Positions 19,490 to 32,394 of a stretch of 64,000 nt of DNA are shown one piece after another (positions within the stretch are counted from its first letter, which is position 1; the number at the start of each line of letters is the position of its first letter). Source of the DNA: Prorocentrum cordatum (taxonomy: Eukaryota; Sar; Dinophyceae; Prorocentrales; Prorocentraceae). The notes under the pieces are model-generated. The model had not been told where the DNA came from and ran no database searches. It was given only the letters and a program-made list of their open reading frames with translations. The translations under genes and the position numbers were made by a program. The DNA lies in the NCBI GenBank assembly GCA_963575745.1, contig CAUYUJ010022437.1, forward strand, positions 210,143 through 274,142. Reading direction: 5' to 3'.

Positions 19490-21895
19490 GCGGTGTGACG
19501 CTGACTGGCCTAATGTTGGCTCCCAGAATCCCAAATTTACAATTCGCTTGTCTCACACGGATTCGGGGGTGGCACGTGTCACCCGTTTTTTGTTATGAAA
19601 TGGAACGGCCGCACGTTGGATCCCACAACCCCAAATTTTCATTTGGTTTTCTCATCTCGGGTGTGCCTCGTGTCGCCCGTTGTTTTGTGAGGTTGAATGG
19701 CCCCATGTCGGCTTCCAGACTCCCAGATTTACAGACGGTTTTCCCCGCACGGTTTCAGAGATGACACTTGTTACCCGTTGTTGCTGCGAGGCTGAATGGC
19801 CTCAGATTGGCTTCCAGAATCCCGAACTTACTGTTGTTTGTTCTCACGCGGTTTCGGGGGTGGCGAGTGACGTTCGTTGTTTTGCGCGGCTGAATGGCCT
19901 TATGTTGGCCCGTCGAACCCAAAATTGCCAATTGTTGTTTTTTTCCGACACGGTTTTGGCGGAGACACATGTCACCCGCTGTTTTTCTGTGAAGCTGAAT
20001 GGCCCTATGCTGGCTCCAAGAATCCTAAATTTACACATGTTTTGTTTCACGCGGTTTCGGGGGGGGGGGGACACGCGCCCCCCGTCTGTTTTGGTGAGGT
20101 TGAATAGCTTCGTGTTGGCTCCTGGAATCTCAAATTTACAATTGGTTTTCCCACGCGGTTTCAAAGATGACACGTGTTACCCATTGTCATTGCGAGGCTG
20201 AATGGCTTTATGTTGATTTCCAGAATCCTAGATTTACATGTGTTTGTTCTCACGCGGTTTCGGGGGGGGGGGGGGCGCGTGACGCTCTTTGCTTTTGCGC
20301 GGCGGAATGGCCTTATGTTGGCCCGTGGGATCCCACATCTACAAATGTTTATTCCCACACGGTTTCGGGGGAGTCACATGTCACACGTTGTTTTGGTGAA
20401 TTTGATTGGCCCTATGCTGGCTCCCAGAATAATTTTCAAACGTTCCTTTTCACGCGGTTTCGGGTGTGACACGCGTTACCCATTGTTTTTGTGAGGCTGA
20501 ATGGCCTCATGTTGGCCCCCAGAATTTCAAATAGACAATGAGTTTTCCTCGTACGGTTTCGGGGGAGACACGTGTCACCAGTTGCTTCTGTATGGCTCAA
20601 AGGCCTTATGTTGGCACTCAGGATGCAAAATTTACACATGTTTTTTCTCACGCGGTTTCGGGGGAGGCGCGTGTCGTCCGTTGGTTTTGTGAGGCTGAAT
20701 ACGCTCTGCTGGCCCCCAGAATCCCAAATCTACAACTGGTTTTTCTCACGTAGTTTCGGGGGTGCCATATGTCACCCGTTGTTTTTGAGAGGCTGGATGG
20801 CCTGATGGTGGCTCCCAGAATCCAAAACTTTCAACACAAATTCTGGACTGGCGTTTTGTGGGCTGGCATTTTGTGGGCTCGCAAAATCCAAAATTGACAA
20901 TTGGTTTGTCTCAGACGGTTTCGGGGATGTCACGTGTCACCGGTTGTTTTTGTGAGGTTCAATGGCCTTATGTTGGCTTCCAGAACCCCAAATTTATAAA
21001 TGGTTTTTCTCGTGCGGTTTCGGGGGGGACACGCGTGACCCGTTGATTTTGTGAGGCTGAATGACCTCACGCTGGCTACCAGAGTCCCGAATTTACCATT
21101 GATTTGTCCCGCGCGGTTTCGGGGGAGACACGTGTCACCAGTTGCTTCTGTATGGCTCAAAGGCCTTATGTTGGCACTCAGGATGCAAAAGTTACAAATG
21201 TTTTTTCTCACGCGGTTTCGGGGATGGTACGTGTCTCCCGGTGATGATTGAGGCTGAATGGCCGTATGTTGGCTTCCATAATCCATAATTCATATGTCTG
21301 TTTTCTCATGCGGTTTCGGGGGTGGCACGTGTCACACGCTGGTTTTTGTGAAGTTGAATGGCCTTATGTTGGCTCCCAGAATCCGAAATTTACACATGTT
21401 TTTTTCTCACACGGTTTCGGGGGTGGCACGTGTCACAAGTTGTTTTTTGTGTGAAGTTGAATGGCCTTATGTTGGCTCCCACAATCCCAAATTTACAATT
21501 GTTTTCTATCATACGGTTTCAGGGATGACACGTGTCACCGGTTGTTTTTTTTTGTGAGGTTGAATGGCTTTATTATGGCTCCGAGAATCCCAAATATACA
21601 GTTGGTTACTACCACGCGGTTTCGGGGGTGGCACGTGTTGCTTACTGTTTTTACGCGGCTGGGTGGTCTTATGTTGGCTGCTGGAATCCAGAATTTATGA
21701 TTGTTTTCCCTCACACGGATGCGGGGGTGACACGTGTCACCCGCCCGTTGATTTTATGAGGCTGAGTTGCGTTTGGTTGGCTCCAAGAACCCTAAATGTA
21801 CAATTGTTTTTTCTCACTCGGTTTCGGGGGTGAAACGTGTCACCCGCTGTTTTTTGTGAGGCTGAATGGCCTTATGTTGGTTGGTTCCCAGAATC
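19490..21895 (+). repeat. ~102-bp tandem array, about 23 units, CACGTG in most units
   Basis: Each unit holds GAGGCTGAATGGCCTTATG, TTGGCTCCCAGAATCC, AAATTTACAATTGTTT, TCACGCGGTTTCGGGG and ACACGTGTCACCCG. Spacing measured between GGTTTC blocks at 21312, 21413, 21515 and 21619 is 101, 102 and 104 bp. Many units keep the palindrome GACACGTGTC. Units diverge by point changes and small indels, so the short frames (LNGLMLAPRIPNLQ-like) are broken and are not genes. Confidence 0.9.
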
Positions 21896-22870
21896 CTAAG
21901 CTTGCAGCGCGTGGTAGGCGTGACCTGACGCCAAGACGGGGTGCGCAGGACTCCGCCCCTGCACGCGGAGCGCCAGGACGGTCGCGGGGACGTTGGCGGT
22001 CCGGTTTGCCCTGCCTTCCTTTTGTTTTCTATTTGCACACTACAGCGCTGGGAATAACTATTTGCTTAACTGTCCCCCCAGTTGATTCTTTTTTGCCGTT
22101 TTTAAACATTACCCTTTTGTTCCCCCAGTCCCCCCCAGGCGTACCCGCTGCTCGCTGAAATTTTATATCCGGTGGCCTTCAGTCCATCCCGCCCCCGTGC
22201 TTGCGCTGGGGGCCAGGGAGCCTATTCCCCCCTCCCTCTTCCCATGCGATTGCATTCGCATGTGCTCTCGTCCCCAAGGAGAGCAGGATTTGTTTGCCCT
22301 TCCTTGGCCTGTGAAAGACCAGCGTTGTAGGCGTGCGGTGTACTTGTATGCCGTACCCTAGTGCACCCTTCCCTCTTCCCCTTTCCCGCTTTCCCCGCCT
22401 CCGCCTCCTGCTTCCCTTTTCCCGCACTCCCCCACCCAGACGGCCAATGTCAGTGGGTTCTTGTTCCCCGTATCCTAAGACCGAGTTCTGCTTATCAGTG
22501 TGACGCATCAGCCTCCTAGCTCCAGCTTCCTCCCTTTCCGAACTCAGTGCCGATCGTGCTCAGACCCAGTGACTCTCTGACCCACCCATATTCAAACCCA
22601 GACTCACTGACACATTCTTCCATGTTATGACTTATTCACTGTCAGACTCGTTCGCAGTCAGACTCGTTCATAATCATATTGCCCAGATTCACAGCACACA
22701 CGCACTCTCATACCGACGAACTCTTCTGAGCTCGTACCCAGGCACCATTTGCCTTCAGGCCATAACAGTTAGATCCACTCGGGCTCAGCAAAGTTGTAAG
22801 CAGACTCATCCACAAAGACCATTAACACTCTGATCAGTCACGCTCAGCCGGGCTCATTCATATTCACTGC
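21896..22870. other. no recognisable gene
   Basis: Mixed-composition DNA. A few local repeats of CAGACTCGTTC near 22640-22670. Short open frames only, with no motif. Confidence 0.55.
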
Positions 22871-23600
22871 TATGTAGCGGGCGTGGCATTTACGCACTCC
22901 ACGAGCCAGTTGCCGGCGTGGGGGGCAGTTGCCTGTTGGTGGTTAGTTTATGGGGGTGTATCGAGCGAGGCGCTCGTGTTGCACTTCCCGCTCGTGTGAT
23001 TCGGGAGCTTCGTGATTACCACGATCAGGCAGGCAAAGCACTAGCGCGCCCCAAGGAGGAACCGTTTGTGGGGGATGTCTCGGCTGACGTGGTCGTTTTG
23101 TTTTTTCGCTGCCTTTCATTTCCGGGCAGCAAGATCACCACGATATAGCAGGTGTGGCACCTGGGCACCGCAGGGAGGAGCCGCCATGGAAGGGGGCACT
23201 GGTCCGTTCTCGCCGCAGTGTGGGGATGTCTCGAGCGAATCGCTCGCTTTGCACCTCCGATCCCTGTCTTTGGGGATCTTCCTGGGCACCGTGATGAAGC
23301 AGGCGTAGAATTTGGGCAGCCCAAGGAGGAGCCACTAGGGAGGAGGACACGTGCCCGTTCGCAGCCTGACTGTGGAGATGTCTCGAGCCAGACGCTTCTT
23401 TTACACCTCAGACTCTTTCTTCTGCGGAGGTCCATGATCTCCGCGACGTAGAAGGCGTAGCATTTGGGCACCCCTGCAAAAATAGAAACGGCAGGGAGGG
23501 GGACGGTTGCCTGCTCGCTGCCAGATTGCGGGGATGTCCAGAGCGAGGCATTCGCTTCGCACCCTCCGTTTAAAGCTACATGGTCACCGCCACGTACCAA
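22870..23600 (+). repeat. 150-160-bp tandem array, about 4.5 units
   Basis: GGGGATGTCTCGAGCG-like motif recurs at 23071, 23221, 23371 and 23531 (steps 150, 150, 160). Each unit also has GGCACCKCAGGGAGGAG, a TTTGCACCTCCG block and a variable CGTGATGAAGCAGGCGTAG block. Divergence between units is moderate. Confidence 0.8.
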
Positions 23601-23639
23601 GACCCCCTGGCCCAGGCGATCGCAGCAGGAAGTGCCAGA

Positions 23640-23835
23640 CAATGACGTCCACGTATGCGGACTTCCGCGCCGAACAACTTCACAACGTCGACCCCCAGAG
23701 GTCTGCACCCCTGCCCAGGGGGGGGGCTGGCTTCTCACCCCGAGCCGCTTCGCGACGGCCCGCGGTGCCAGGCGAGGCCCCCCGGGAGGCCGCGAGTGGC
23801 CAAGGGCCCCTCGTCGTTCTGGGCGCGAGGGCCCA
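23640..23835 (-). mobile_element. family A element, reverse, degenerate
   Basis: CACAACGTCGACCCCCAGAG, CTCACCCCGAGCCGCTTCG and CCAGGCGAGGCCCC follow the reverse A order. A forward degenerate copy follows at 23935-24075 (CCCGGGACCGTCAGAAAC, CAGCCCCAGGAAGGGG, CACGACGTCGGATG). Confidence 0.6.
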
Positions 23836-24079
23836 GCAGTCCCTCCGTCTCCCTTCCCCGCCCTGCCCCGCCACCCCCGTCAGCCTGGCGCCCAGATCCC
23901 CGGACATCCCCGCGTCGCGAGAGTAGCCACGACGGAACGTTGCTCCGCAATGTTCGGGCTCCGTGGGCGCTTCCCGGGGCCCGGGACCGTCAGAAACTTG
24001 CGCAGGCTGAAAAACCAGCCCCAGGAAGGGGCCCAGACTCCTGGGGGCCACTTCGGGGGACAAATGCACGACGTCGGAT

Positions 24080-25200
24080 GCGTGCTCCCCTGCTCTCCTC
24101 TGCCCCCTCTTCCTCCTCGCGCTTCGCCCTTTCCACTCCCCCCTCCACTTGCCATCGAGCACGAAGAGGGCGACCCGCCGGGGGAGGAGCACGAGGAGGA
24201 GGGCCTCCATCGGAGGCGACGACGGGGGCGAACAGCCCAGGGGAGAGCAATGCATACATCCAGAGCCTCCGATCGCCCGTGTCTTCCACGAGGCTCCCGG
24301 GCGAATGCGTGCAACGCCCGCCCCTGGGTCTGCCCGCCCCTATCGTCCGCCCCGACTTCAGCGTGGGAGGCGCGCGCGCGCGCGGGCGGCCAGCGCCCCG
24401 CGCCCTGGCCCGTCACGGCGCGCTGGCCGCGGCAGGTCGGCTCATCGTGCGCTCGGGGGCGCGCGGCAGTGACGCGCGGCCCGCCGCGGCGACTCGAAGC
24501 GCGGGAGGAGGGCAGCAGCAGCGGCGCGACGACGCGGCCGCTGCCTCGGGCGGGGGCCCCTCCGGCGGCCTGGACCGCCTCCCCCGGTGGACGCGGTCCT
24601 GGGGCTCGGCGAGGCCCCCCAGAGGCCGGACGTGACTTCAGATCCACCGTCGCGCTTCTTCCCGACGAGAGGTGCGCGGGGGGGGAGCAGGGCAGCGGCG
24701 GCGGCGCGAAGACGCGGCCGCTCCCCTGTCGCGCGAGCGGCCGGGGCCTCGCGGGCGAAGGACAGATCCACGGCCTCGCGGGCCGGACCCCTGAGCCGCA
24801 CCCCCGCGGATACGAGGCGCTTGTTCGCGGATGCCCCGCGCGCAACGTACCCGTGCGTCCGCGCATCCGCGGGGCAGCGCGCTCCAGAATCCAGGCCGCG
24901 AGAGCGCGCTCGGCAGTAGCTCGTGTGAGCCTCGTGTGCCTTCGCACGTCCGGCCCGCGTGAGCCTGCCACAGAGGGGGCCTGGAGGTGGGTGTGTCCGC
25001 CGCTCGTGCAGGCCCACCCCTCCCCTGCGCGCCAGCCGCCCTCGCCCCCCCTTGCTCCCCGCCTGCGTAGCCACCAGGCGGCCGCCCCGCCGCCGCGCCC
25101 GCGGCCGGGGGGGAGGGCGCCACCCTGGCGCCGCCATGGGCGCCCCGGGGGGGAGCGCCCTGGCAGAGGGACTTCTGGGGGAAGGACCGCGGCGGACGAG
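24080..25200. other. very GC-rich region without an identifiable gene
   Basis: All six frames are open for long distances because stops are rare. A direct duplication is visible: GGCAGCAGCAGCGGCGCGAC at 24510 and GGCAGCGGCGGCGGCGCGAA at 24692, each followed by GACGCGGCCGCT. Exons could be hidden here, but no frame shows a known motif. Confidence 0.4.
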
Positions 25201-25204
25201 AGCC

Positions 25205-25385
25205 CAGACGCCCTTGGGCCATGAGCAAGATCATGACGCAAGCTTTTTGTTTGTTTGGACTCTGGGGGCCATCACGGGCACTCGGGGCCGCTGAAAAGCG
25301 ACTCGGGATGAAAAATTGGTCGTGGGGAATGGGTCCGGACGGCTGGGGGTCCACGTCATGAACAAATCTTGGCGTGGGGGAACTG
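25205..25385 (+). mobile_element. family A TIR element, forward copy
   Basis: CAAGATCATGACGCAAGC at the left, GACTCTGGGGGCCATCACGG, AAAAGCGACTCGGGATGAAA, GGTCGTGGGGAATGGG, GTCCACGTCATGAACAAATC at the right: the complete A order with recognisable inverted ends. Confidence 0.8.
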
Positions 25386-25401
25386 GGGAGCCAGGGAAGC
25401 T

Positions 25402-25566
25402 TCAGTCGGCGGCGAACCCCAGGGGGGAAGCGAGAGGGGGCAGGCCTTCTCAGAAGGCGGCGGGGCTTCTCAGAAGCCCTCGCGCCTTCCGAAAAGGTTT
25501 GTGAGCCTTCCCCGAAGACGCAGACGGCTTCTCGGAAGGCGCGAGGGCTTCTGAGAATCCCCGCCG
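25402..25566 (+). mobile_element. family C TIR element, 3'-truncated copy C3
   Basis: Starts TCGGCGGCGAACCCCAGGGG and has the internal AGGCCTTCTCAGAAGG inverted blocks. The right end stops at CTTCTGAGAATCCCCGCCG and lacks the terminal CTCGCCGCCGA. Confidence 0.75.
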
Positions 25567-25856
25567 CATCCTTGCGGACACTGCAAAGAACCACAACCAC
25601 AGTAAGGTTCATTGTTCTGAAGAGACCCTCCGGAGAGAACCCACCGACCTCGACATAGCTACTCTGGTTGTGGTTGTGGTCGATTTGGCCGTCTTGGACG
25701 CCCACATCGGCCACAACCCGTACCGCGCTGGTTTCGGCGTTGTGACCATTCTTGGCATGTGCAAAACATCGCCCAGGGTGCGTCCTCGATGTGGTTGTGG
25801 TCGCTTGCTGTTCCCGCACTTCTGACAAGGCAAGCCCCCGATCACTTCCCGAGAAG

Positions 25857-26112
25857 GGAGGAGGATGAGGAGGAGGAGGAGGAGGAAGAGGAGGAGGAGG
25901 TGGAGGAGGAGGGGCGAGGAGCAAGAGGCAAGAGGAGGAGGAGGAGCAGGAGGAGGAGGAGGAGGAGGAGCAGGAGGACGAGGAGGGGTAGGAGGAGGAG
26001 GAGGAGGAGGACAGGAGGAGGAGGACGAGGAGGAAGAGGAGGGAGGAGGAGGGAGGAGGAGAAGGAGGAGGGCGGAGGAGGGAAGAGGAGGAGGAGGAGG
26101 AGGAGGAGGACC
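25857..26112. repeat. (GGA)n microsatellite, long
   Basis: About 255 bp of GGA/GAG triplets with AGCA and ACGA interruptions. Confidence 0.95.
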
Positions 26113-27000
26113 CAAGGCTCGCCGCCCGCCGAGTCGGGAGGGGACGGTCTCGGGGGACGCTTCCGTTGCTTGGCATCGCTCGGACGCGTGCGCTCTCGTC
26201 GGTGAGGACCATCGAGGAGCATCCTGGATCAAGGTTCAGGTCAAGGTCAAAGTCAAGGTCAAGCCTGTACGGTCGGGGCCCTGAAGAAGGAATCCTTTTC
26301 GTTGGGGAGGGGCTCCGTGTTCCGCGATCCCTTCACAGCTTGCCTTTGGTTTTCCTTTGGTTTTCGATGGGGAATCGAAGTTCAACTTGTGGATAGAAGG
26401 GGCCTTGTTCCTTATTTTGGGGTTCCTTGGGTCAACGCTTCGACTGTATGCCCGGGAAGGGGCGGCCGCTTAGGACACAGGCGGTTGAGGACTAGCAGGC
26501 GCTCACGTGGTGAAGGGAATCTCCTGTCATACGATTCCAAGCATGTGGGCCTCTGGCTGCCACTCTCCAGTCGCCGAGCCCGTACTGGTCGCAGACGCAC
26601 TGGACATCAGATTCCCGCGCCTTCGTTTTTTTTCACCATGGGAGCCGAGCTGCGCCCCGAAGCCACTGAGCGCCGACAGAGACAACGAGGCTCCGGGGGG
26701 AACGCACCGACCCCCAACCGCCCATTTACCGCCGATCTGGGGTCTGATAGCCCACCCTGCCCAAGAGCGCGAGGTTTCGCGATCGAGGGTCTATCGCCGC
26801 TCTGTCGGCGATTCGACCGCCGATTCCAGGTCGATGTTTCCCCCCCCATGACCAGCTCCCCCTGTTGCTCCCTTTCAGAACACCCAGAATGTCCAATCCC
26901 AGCGTTTTGCCTCGACACCTCGGTCCCCTGGGGCCCGTCGTCGGTCGGGCCCCGGGGCTATCAAACATTGGTGGGACCTCCGTGGCCGCGCATCTAACAC
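26113..27000. other. no recognisable gene
   Basis: Moderate-GC DNA. TCAAGGTCAAGGTC-like 6-bp repeats occur at 26230-26265. A block near 26165-26225 (CATCGCTCGGACGCGTGCG, GAGGACCATC) resembles 14755-14820. No protein motif seen. Confidence 0.5.
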
Positions 27001-27008
27001 GTACTCAC

Positions 27009-27232
<224 letters not shown>

Positions 27233-27449
27233 CGTCGGTTATGCAGAAATGTGGCTGGGAAAGGGCAAGGGGAAAGGATCGAAGTCTGTGCGTGCAGTCA
27301 GTCTTCGGCCCCGTCGCCGGGCTCTGTCTTCAGCTTGGCGCCATTGTGCGCCTCCGTCCGCGGAGGGGGCTGGAGTCACCAGCTGCGCAAGCTGACCTGT
27401 TAGCCGCATCCCTTCGCTAACACCCCAGACTGCTATAGAGTACAGTCGT

Positions 27450-27610
27450 ACCGAGGAATAAGATCGAGGTCGGTCCGGAGAGGGTACCCTCGTGTTCTCT
27501 GTGTCTGTTGGATGTTCTTGTGCATCCTGGGGGGGGTACCCTTGGATGTTCTGTTTGCTTTGGAGGACGGAGGGTCCCATGTGCTTGCAGGATGTGTTTC
27601 TGGCCCAGGG
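27450..27610 (+). repeat. dispersed repeat O, copy 1
   Basis: GATCGAGGTCGGTCCGGAGA, GGGTACCCTCGTGTTCT, CATCCTGGGG, GGGTACCCTTGGATG and GGACGGAGGGTC occur in the same order at 40540-40690. About 150 bp, with two GGGTACCC palindromes 60-70 bp apart. Confidence 0.8.
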
Positions 27611-27799
27611 CCGACTGCAGACCTGTCGACCCGCCCGGATCGTTTGGAACCACGAGTCGTTCCTCAAGTCCACGGTCAGAGTGAGGAGGCCGAGCGGTCA
27701 TTCACTGTTCCTGGGTGCGCGGCTGAAGTGGGGTTCCGCGGTGCGGATTGTTGATATTGTTGATGTTGGCATTGAGCCTCAATTGTTAAACAACTATTA

Positions 27800-30313
27800 T
27801 TGTTGGACCCCCTAGAGGCGCCCTGGCGCTCTCGCCTCGGCGCTGGCTGCATTTTCTGTAGATTTGACTCACGCTCAGGCTCTTGGGGGGTGCGCCGAAA
27901 CCCGCCCCCAACAACAATAATAACAACGACAACAACAACAATCAGTTTAAGACTGTTCGCTTTTACTGGCACGCGAGTCTTGCATTCCGTATACCCCAAC
28001 CCTCGATACCCGCCCACTTCGTCTTCGATTGCACCCCTTTCGGGGGGAATCTCTTCCTTGTCGGTCTCTGATTGAAGTGCGAAGAAGTCTCGAGCGAGAG
28101 CGCCGCTCCTGAGTTCGGGGGTCTCTCTGGCCAGGGGCTCTCGGAATACCGATGGAGAAATATTTAACGCGAGCCCTTGTCGCCGTGTCCGGGCCTCCAC
28201 CAACTTGCCAGAATTACGGGAACGTCTCGAGCGAGAGCGCCGTTCCTGAGTTCGGGGGCCTTCTTGGCCAGGAGCTCTCGGAGTAAATCGGGAGGAAGTA
28301 TCGAGCAGGAGCCCTTGTCGTCGTGGCTGGGCCTCCGCCAACCTGAAATTGAATTGCGAGGATATCTCGAGCGAGAGCGCCATTCCTGAGTTCGGGGGCC
28401 TCTCGGGCCAGGGTGTCTCGGGGTAACTTGTGAGGAAGTATCGAGCGGGAGCCGTTGTTGTCGTAGCTGGGCCTCCAAAGGCCCACATTTAGGCTCAAGC
28501 CAGCGCGTCAGAGAAAATGTAGCCGGCGTCAAGGCGAGAGCGCGCGGAACCTTTTTTTCCGGAGATCAATAATATTTGTTTTCGATGTGAATGCACAACA
28601 ACAGCAAGAACAATAACAACAACATCAACAACAACAACACCAATAACAACAGCAATAACAGCAGCAACAGCAGCAATCCTTTCAAGGCTATTCGCTCTTA
28701 TTGGCACGCGTGTTTTGCATTCGGCATACCCCAGCCCTCGGTACCCGCCCACTTCGTCTTCGATCGCACTGGGCGAGAGCGAGAAGCGCCGTTCCTCGAT
28801 ACCCCCCAGAAGTCTCGATACCTCCCAGAAGTCTCGAGCGAGAGCGCCGTTCCTGAGCTCGGGCGCCTCCCTGGCCAGGCTAGGGGATCTCGGAATATAT
28901 ATATATATATATGTATTGAAACATATCGAACAGGAGCCCTTGTCGCCGAGTCAGGCCTCCACTAACTTGCTCGAATTACAAGAAAATCTTGAGCGAGAGC
29001 GCCGCTCCTGAGTTCGGGGGCCACTCTGACAAGGGCCTCTGCGAATACATTTTGAGGAAGTATCGAACGATAGCCCTTGTCGTCGTAGTTGGGCCTCCAC
29101 CAAGTCGATTGAATCGCGAGGAAGTCTCGAGCGAGAGCGCTGTTCCTGAGTTCGGGGGCCTTCCTGGCCTGCGGCTCTCGGAGTAAATCGTGCGGAATTA
29201 CCGTGCGGGAACCCATCTCGTCGTGGCTGGGTCTCCGCCAGCTTGACGGAATTGCGAGAATGTCTCGAGCGAGAGCGCCGTTCTGGAGTTCGGGGGCCTC
29301 CCTGGCCAGGGTGTCTCGATGTAAATTGTGAGGAAGTATCGAGCGGGAATTGTTGTCGTCGTAGCCGGGCCTCCAAGGCCCCACTTTTACACTCGAGCCA
29401 ACGCTCGCGCGGAGCCTCGTTTCCATAGAAAATGTAGCCGGCGTCGAAGCGAGAGTGCGCGGAACCGTTTCCGGAGATCAGCAGCAATTTTTCTTTAGAA
29501 ACGAATGCCAATTCATTTTAAGCTTGTTCGCTCTTACCTGCTCGAGTGACATGCAACGTGTATTTCCCAAGCCCTCGATGCCCGCCCTTTTCGTCTTCGA
29601 TCGTGCCCCTCTGGGGGGGTATATCCTTCGTCCTTGCAGGCCGGGCCCCAGCCAATGGCGAGGCGTCCGCGGACTTTTGGCCTGTCCAGCGACAGCGCTG
29701 ATCGGCGGCAGCCCGACCCCAAAAACAGGGTGCGAGCCCCGGGGGGAGCACTTCAACTAAAAAGCACAATGGTCACCGCAGGGGGGGGGAATCACAATAT
29801 TTGTACTGCTCAGCAGTGCGAAGCCAACGACACCAACGACAGCCACGCTCCCCCTCGATACCTTCGTCGCCTGGGCCTGGGCTCTTGCTCGCCGCCGAAA
29901 GCCCGCTTCCCTACAACACTGGCGCTCCCGCTCGAGAGGTCGTTTTTTATCCGGACCGGCGCTCCCGCCTCGACCCCGCGAGCGGCTCCCCCTGCAGACG
30001 ACGGCGCTCCCGATCGACACTTCCTTCGTGTTTTATTCAATACCTCGAGAGGCCCCGAGGCCGTCCATTTCGTCTTCGAATTCGTCCCCCCGAAAGGGGG
30101 CGCAATCGAAGATCGAAAGCTTCTGAGGTTTGCGAAGCTTAATGTTGAACCTAGCTTTAAGAAAAGAGGTACTGTAGGTCGCCATACAGCCCCGACACCC
30201 TACGTCCGCACTGGCACTCACGCCTCGTCGCCGGCTGCATTTCCCTTTGACCCCCCCCAAAAAAAAGGCTCGAATTCTGGCTTTCTTGGGTGCGCCGAGA
30301 GCGGCCCCGAAGC

Positions 30314-30353
<40 letters not shown>

Positions 30354-31220
30354 CCGACAACACCAACAACAACACCAACACCAAGAAGAAGAAACACAAC
30401 AACAACAACAACAACGACGACGACAACAACAACAACAACAATCAGTTTAAGGCTTGCCGCTTTTACTGGCACGCGAGTCTAGCATTCCGCAGACCCCAGC
30501 CCTCGATACCCTCCCACTTCGTCTTCCATTGCGCCCCCTTTCGGGGGGAATCTTTTCATGGTCGGCCACTGACTGAAGTGCGAGGAAGTCTCGAGCGAGA
30601 GCGCCGTTCTTGAGTTCGGGCGCGTCTCTGGCCAGAGGCTCTCGGTATACATATGGACAAATGTCAAGCGGGAGCCCTTGTCGCCGTGTCTGGATCTCCA
30701 CCAACTTTCCAGAATTACAAGAAAATCTCGAGCGACAGCGCCGTTCGTGATTTCGGGGGCTTTCTTGGCCAGGGCTCTCGGAGTAAATCGTGAGGAAGTA
30801 TCGAGCAGGAGCCCTTGTCGTTGTGGCTGGGCCTCCGCCAACTTGATTGAATTGCGAGGAATTTTCGAGCGAGAGCGCCGTTCCTGAGTTCGGGGGCCTC
30901 TCTGGCCAGGGCATCTCGGGGTAATTGTGAGGAAGCATCGAGCGGCAACCGTTGCCGTCGTAGCTGGGCTTCCAAGGGCCCACATCAGGCTCAAGCCAAC
31001 GCTCGAGCGGGAGCCTCGTTTTCAGAGGAAATGTAGCCAGCGTCGAAGCGAGAGCGCGCGGAACCTTTTTTTCGGAGATCAGCAATAATGATCGGCTGAA
31101 GTCAGTATTCAACCACAACAACAGCAACAGCAACAACAACCAATCATTTTAAGACTGTTCGCTTGTATCTGCTCGCGTGCAATTTAACACGTGTAGCACA
31201 AACCCTCTCACCCGCCCTAT
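27800..31220 (+). repeat. composite repeat cluster with (CAA)n tracts, forward orientation
   Basis: Five successive copies of a composite: a CGCTGGCTGCATTTTCT or AAAATGTAGCCGGCGTC block, a (CAA)n tract (for example 28599-28680 and 30315-30440), the block GTTCGCTTTTACTGGCACGC / CCCTCGATACCCGCCC / TTCGTCTTCGAT, then 3-5 units of about 100 bp with CGAGCGAGAGCGCCGTTCC and TGAGTTCGGGGGCC. Copies differ in CAA length and unit number. Frames read as Arg-rich or Gln/Asn-rich artefacts. Confidence 0.85.
29830..30050 (+). repeat. GGCGCTCCCGCTCGA repeat block, copy 1
   Basis: GGCTCTTGCTCGCCGCCGAA, GGCGCTCCCGCTCGAGAG, CGGACCGGCGCTCCCGCCTC and GACGACGGCGCTCC. The same series is at 32035-32240 (GGGGCTTTTGCTCGCCGCC, GGCGCTCCCGCTC, GTGCTCCCGCCTCG), so the two are copies of one block about 2.2 kb apart. 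Confidence 0.75.
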
Positions 31221-31229
31221 TCGTTTTCG

Positions 31230-31500
31230 ATCGTACTCCCTTGGGGGTATGTCTTTCCCACCTGCAACGTGTATTCTGTGCAGCCCCTACGGCAGGAGAG
31301 GGACGGATGGAAGGAAGGGATGAAAAGGGGGAGGGAGGATGGAGCACGAGAGAGAGAGAGAGAGTAGCAGGAGGGGGGCTAGGAGCAGAAAGCACGTGGC
31401 AGAACCAGACGGACAGATCGGGCGGGTAGACCTCAACGGGCGGGTCGGGAAGGCGGGCCCAGGCGGTCAGGCCGAGCATGCGGGTTGCTGAAGCGTGTGC
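31230..31500 (-). repeat. purine-rich repeat block, inverted relative to 33.5-35.3 kb
   Basis: Contains GGAGGATGGAGCACGAGAGA, a GCAGAACCAGACGGACAGATC block and CGGGCGGGTAGACC. The reverse complement (GATCTGCCCGTCTGGTT, GTGCTCCATCCT) occurs at 33550-33640, 34310-34390 and 35125-35200. Confidence 0.8.
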
Positions 31501-32394
31501 CCTGCATGAACCGCGAAACAAATTGAGTGTCCGAAGTAAATTGTGAGATAGGCCAGTCCGAGGGCGTGATTCCGGAGTATCAAAGGCGCGGCTTCTGAAT
31601 AAATTGCGAGGACGACGCACGCGAAAGCGTTTTTTTGCATACATTGTGAAACAGTCCTGCGCGACAGCGCGATTTGGGAATCAATTGTGAGGAAGTATCC
31701 GGTGGGAGCCGCTGTTGTAGTAAACCAGGGTCCAACAACACCATTCTGATACCGAAGATTTTCCATGCAAAAAAGAAGTGCGAGCCCCGGGAAGGGCACC
31801 TCAGTTGAAAAAGTACATTGTGCCCTGGAGGGGGGGGATCAATACTAATCACTTATACGACCACCCTTCGGGTGAGAAGGAGGTTGTGGGGGGGGGAGAG
31901 GGGGGGAAACCAACATCTGACTCCATCGAGCCCACGATCGATCTAACTCAACTTGACACCAAGGGACACCACGGGACACTTGTCGATCCGTCCCACTGAG
32001 ATCTCACCCCCCCACCTCCGATTCATCAGTAGTGAGAGTTCAACGCTCCCGCTCGACATTCCTCCTCCTCTGCTCGGGACTGGGGCTTTTGCTCGCCGCC
32101 GAACGCCGGCTTTCAAACAAAACCGGCGCTCCCGCTCTAACTATATTTTTCGCTTTTTGCTCAGAACCGGTGCTCCCGCCTCGGCGCCGCAGACGCCCCC
32201 CACCCCCCCCCTGCCAGCAACGACGCTCTCGGTGGAGACTTCCTCCGCTCTTGCTCCAGAGTCCCACAGGCTCTGGGGCCTCCCTAGTCTCTGATGCCGA
32301 TCCTCAAGAATGCAGCATGAATTTTGGGAGGTCTGCGCCAGGGCCTCCCTGGCGCGCTCCGCGTGCCAGGGGCGGCCAAAAAAGCCATGGCAGC

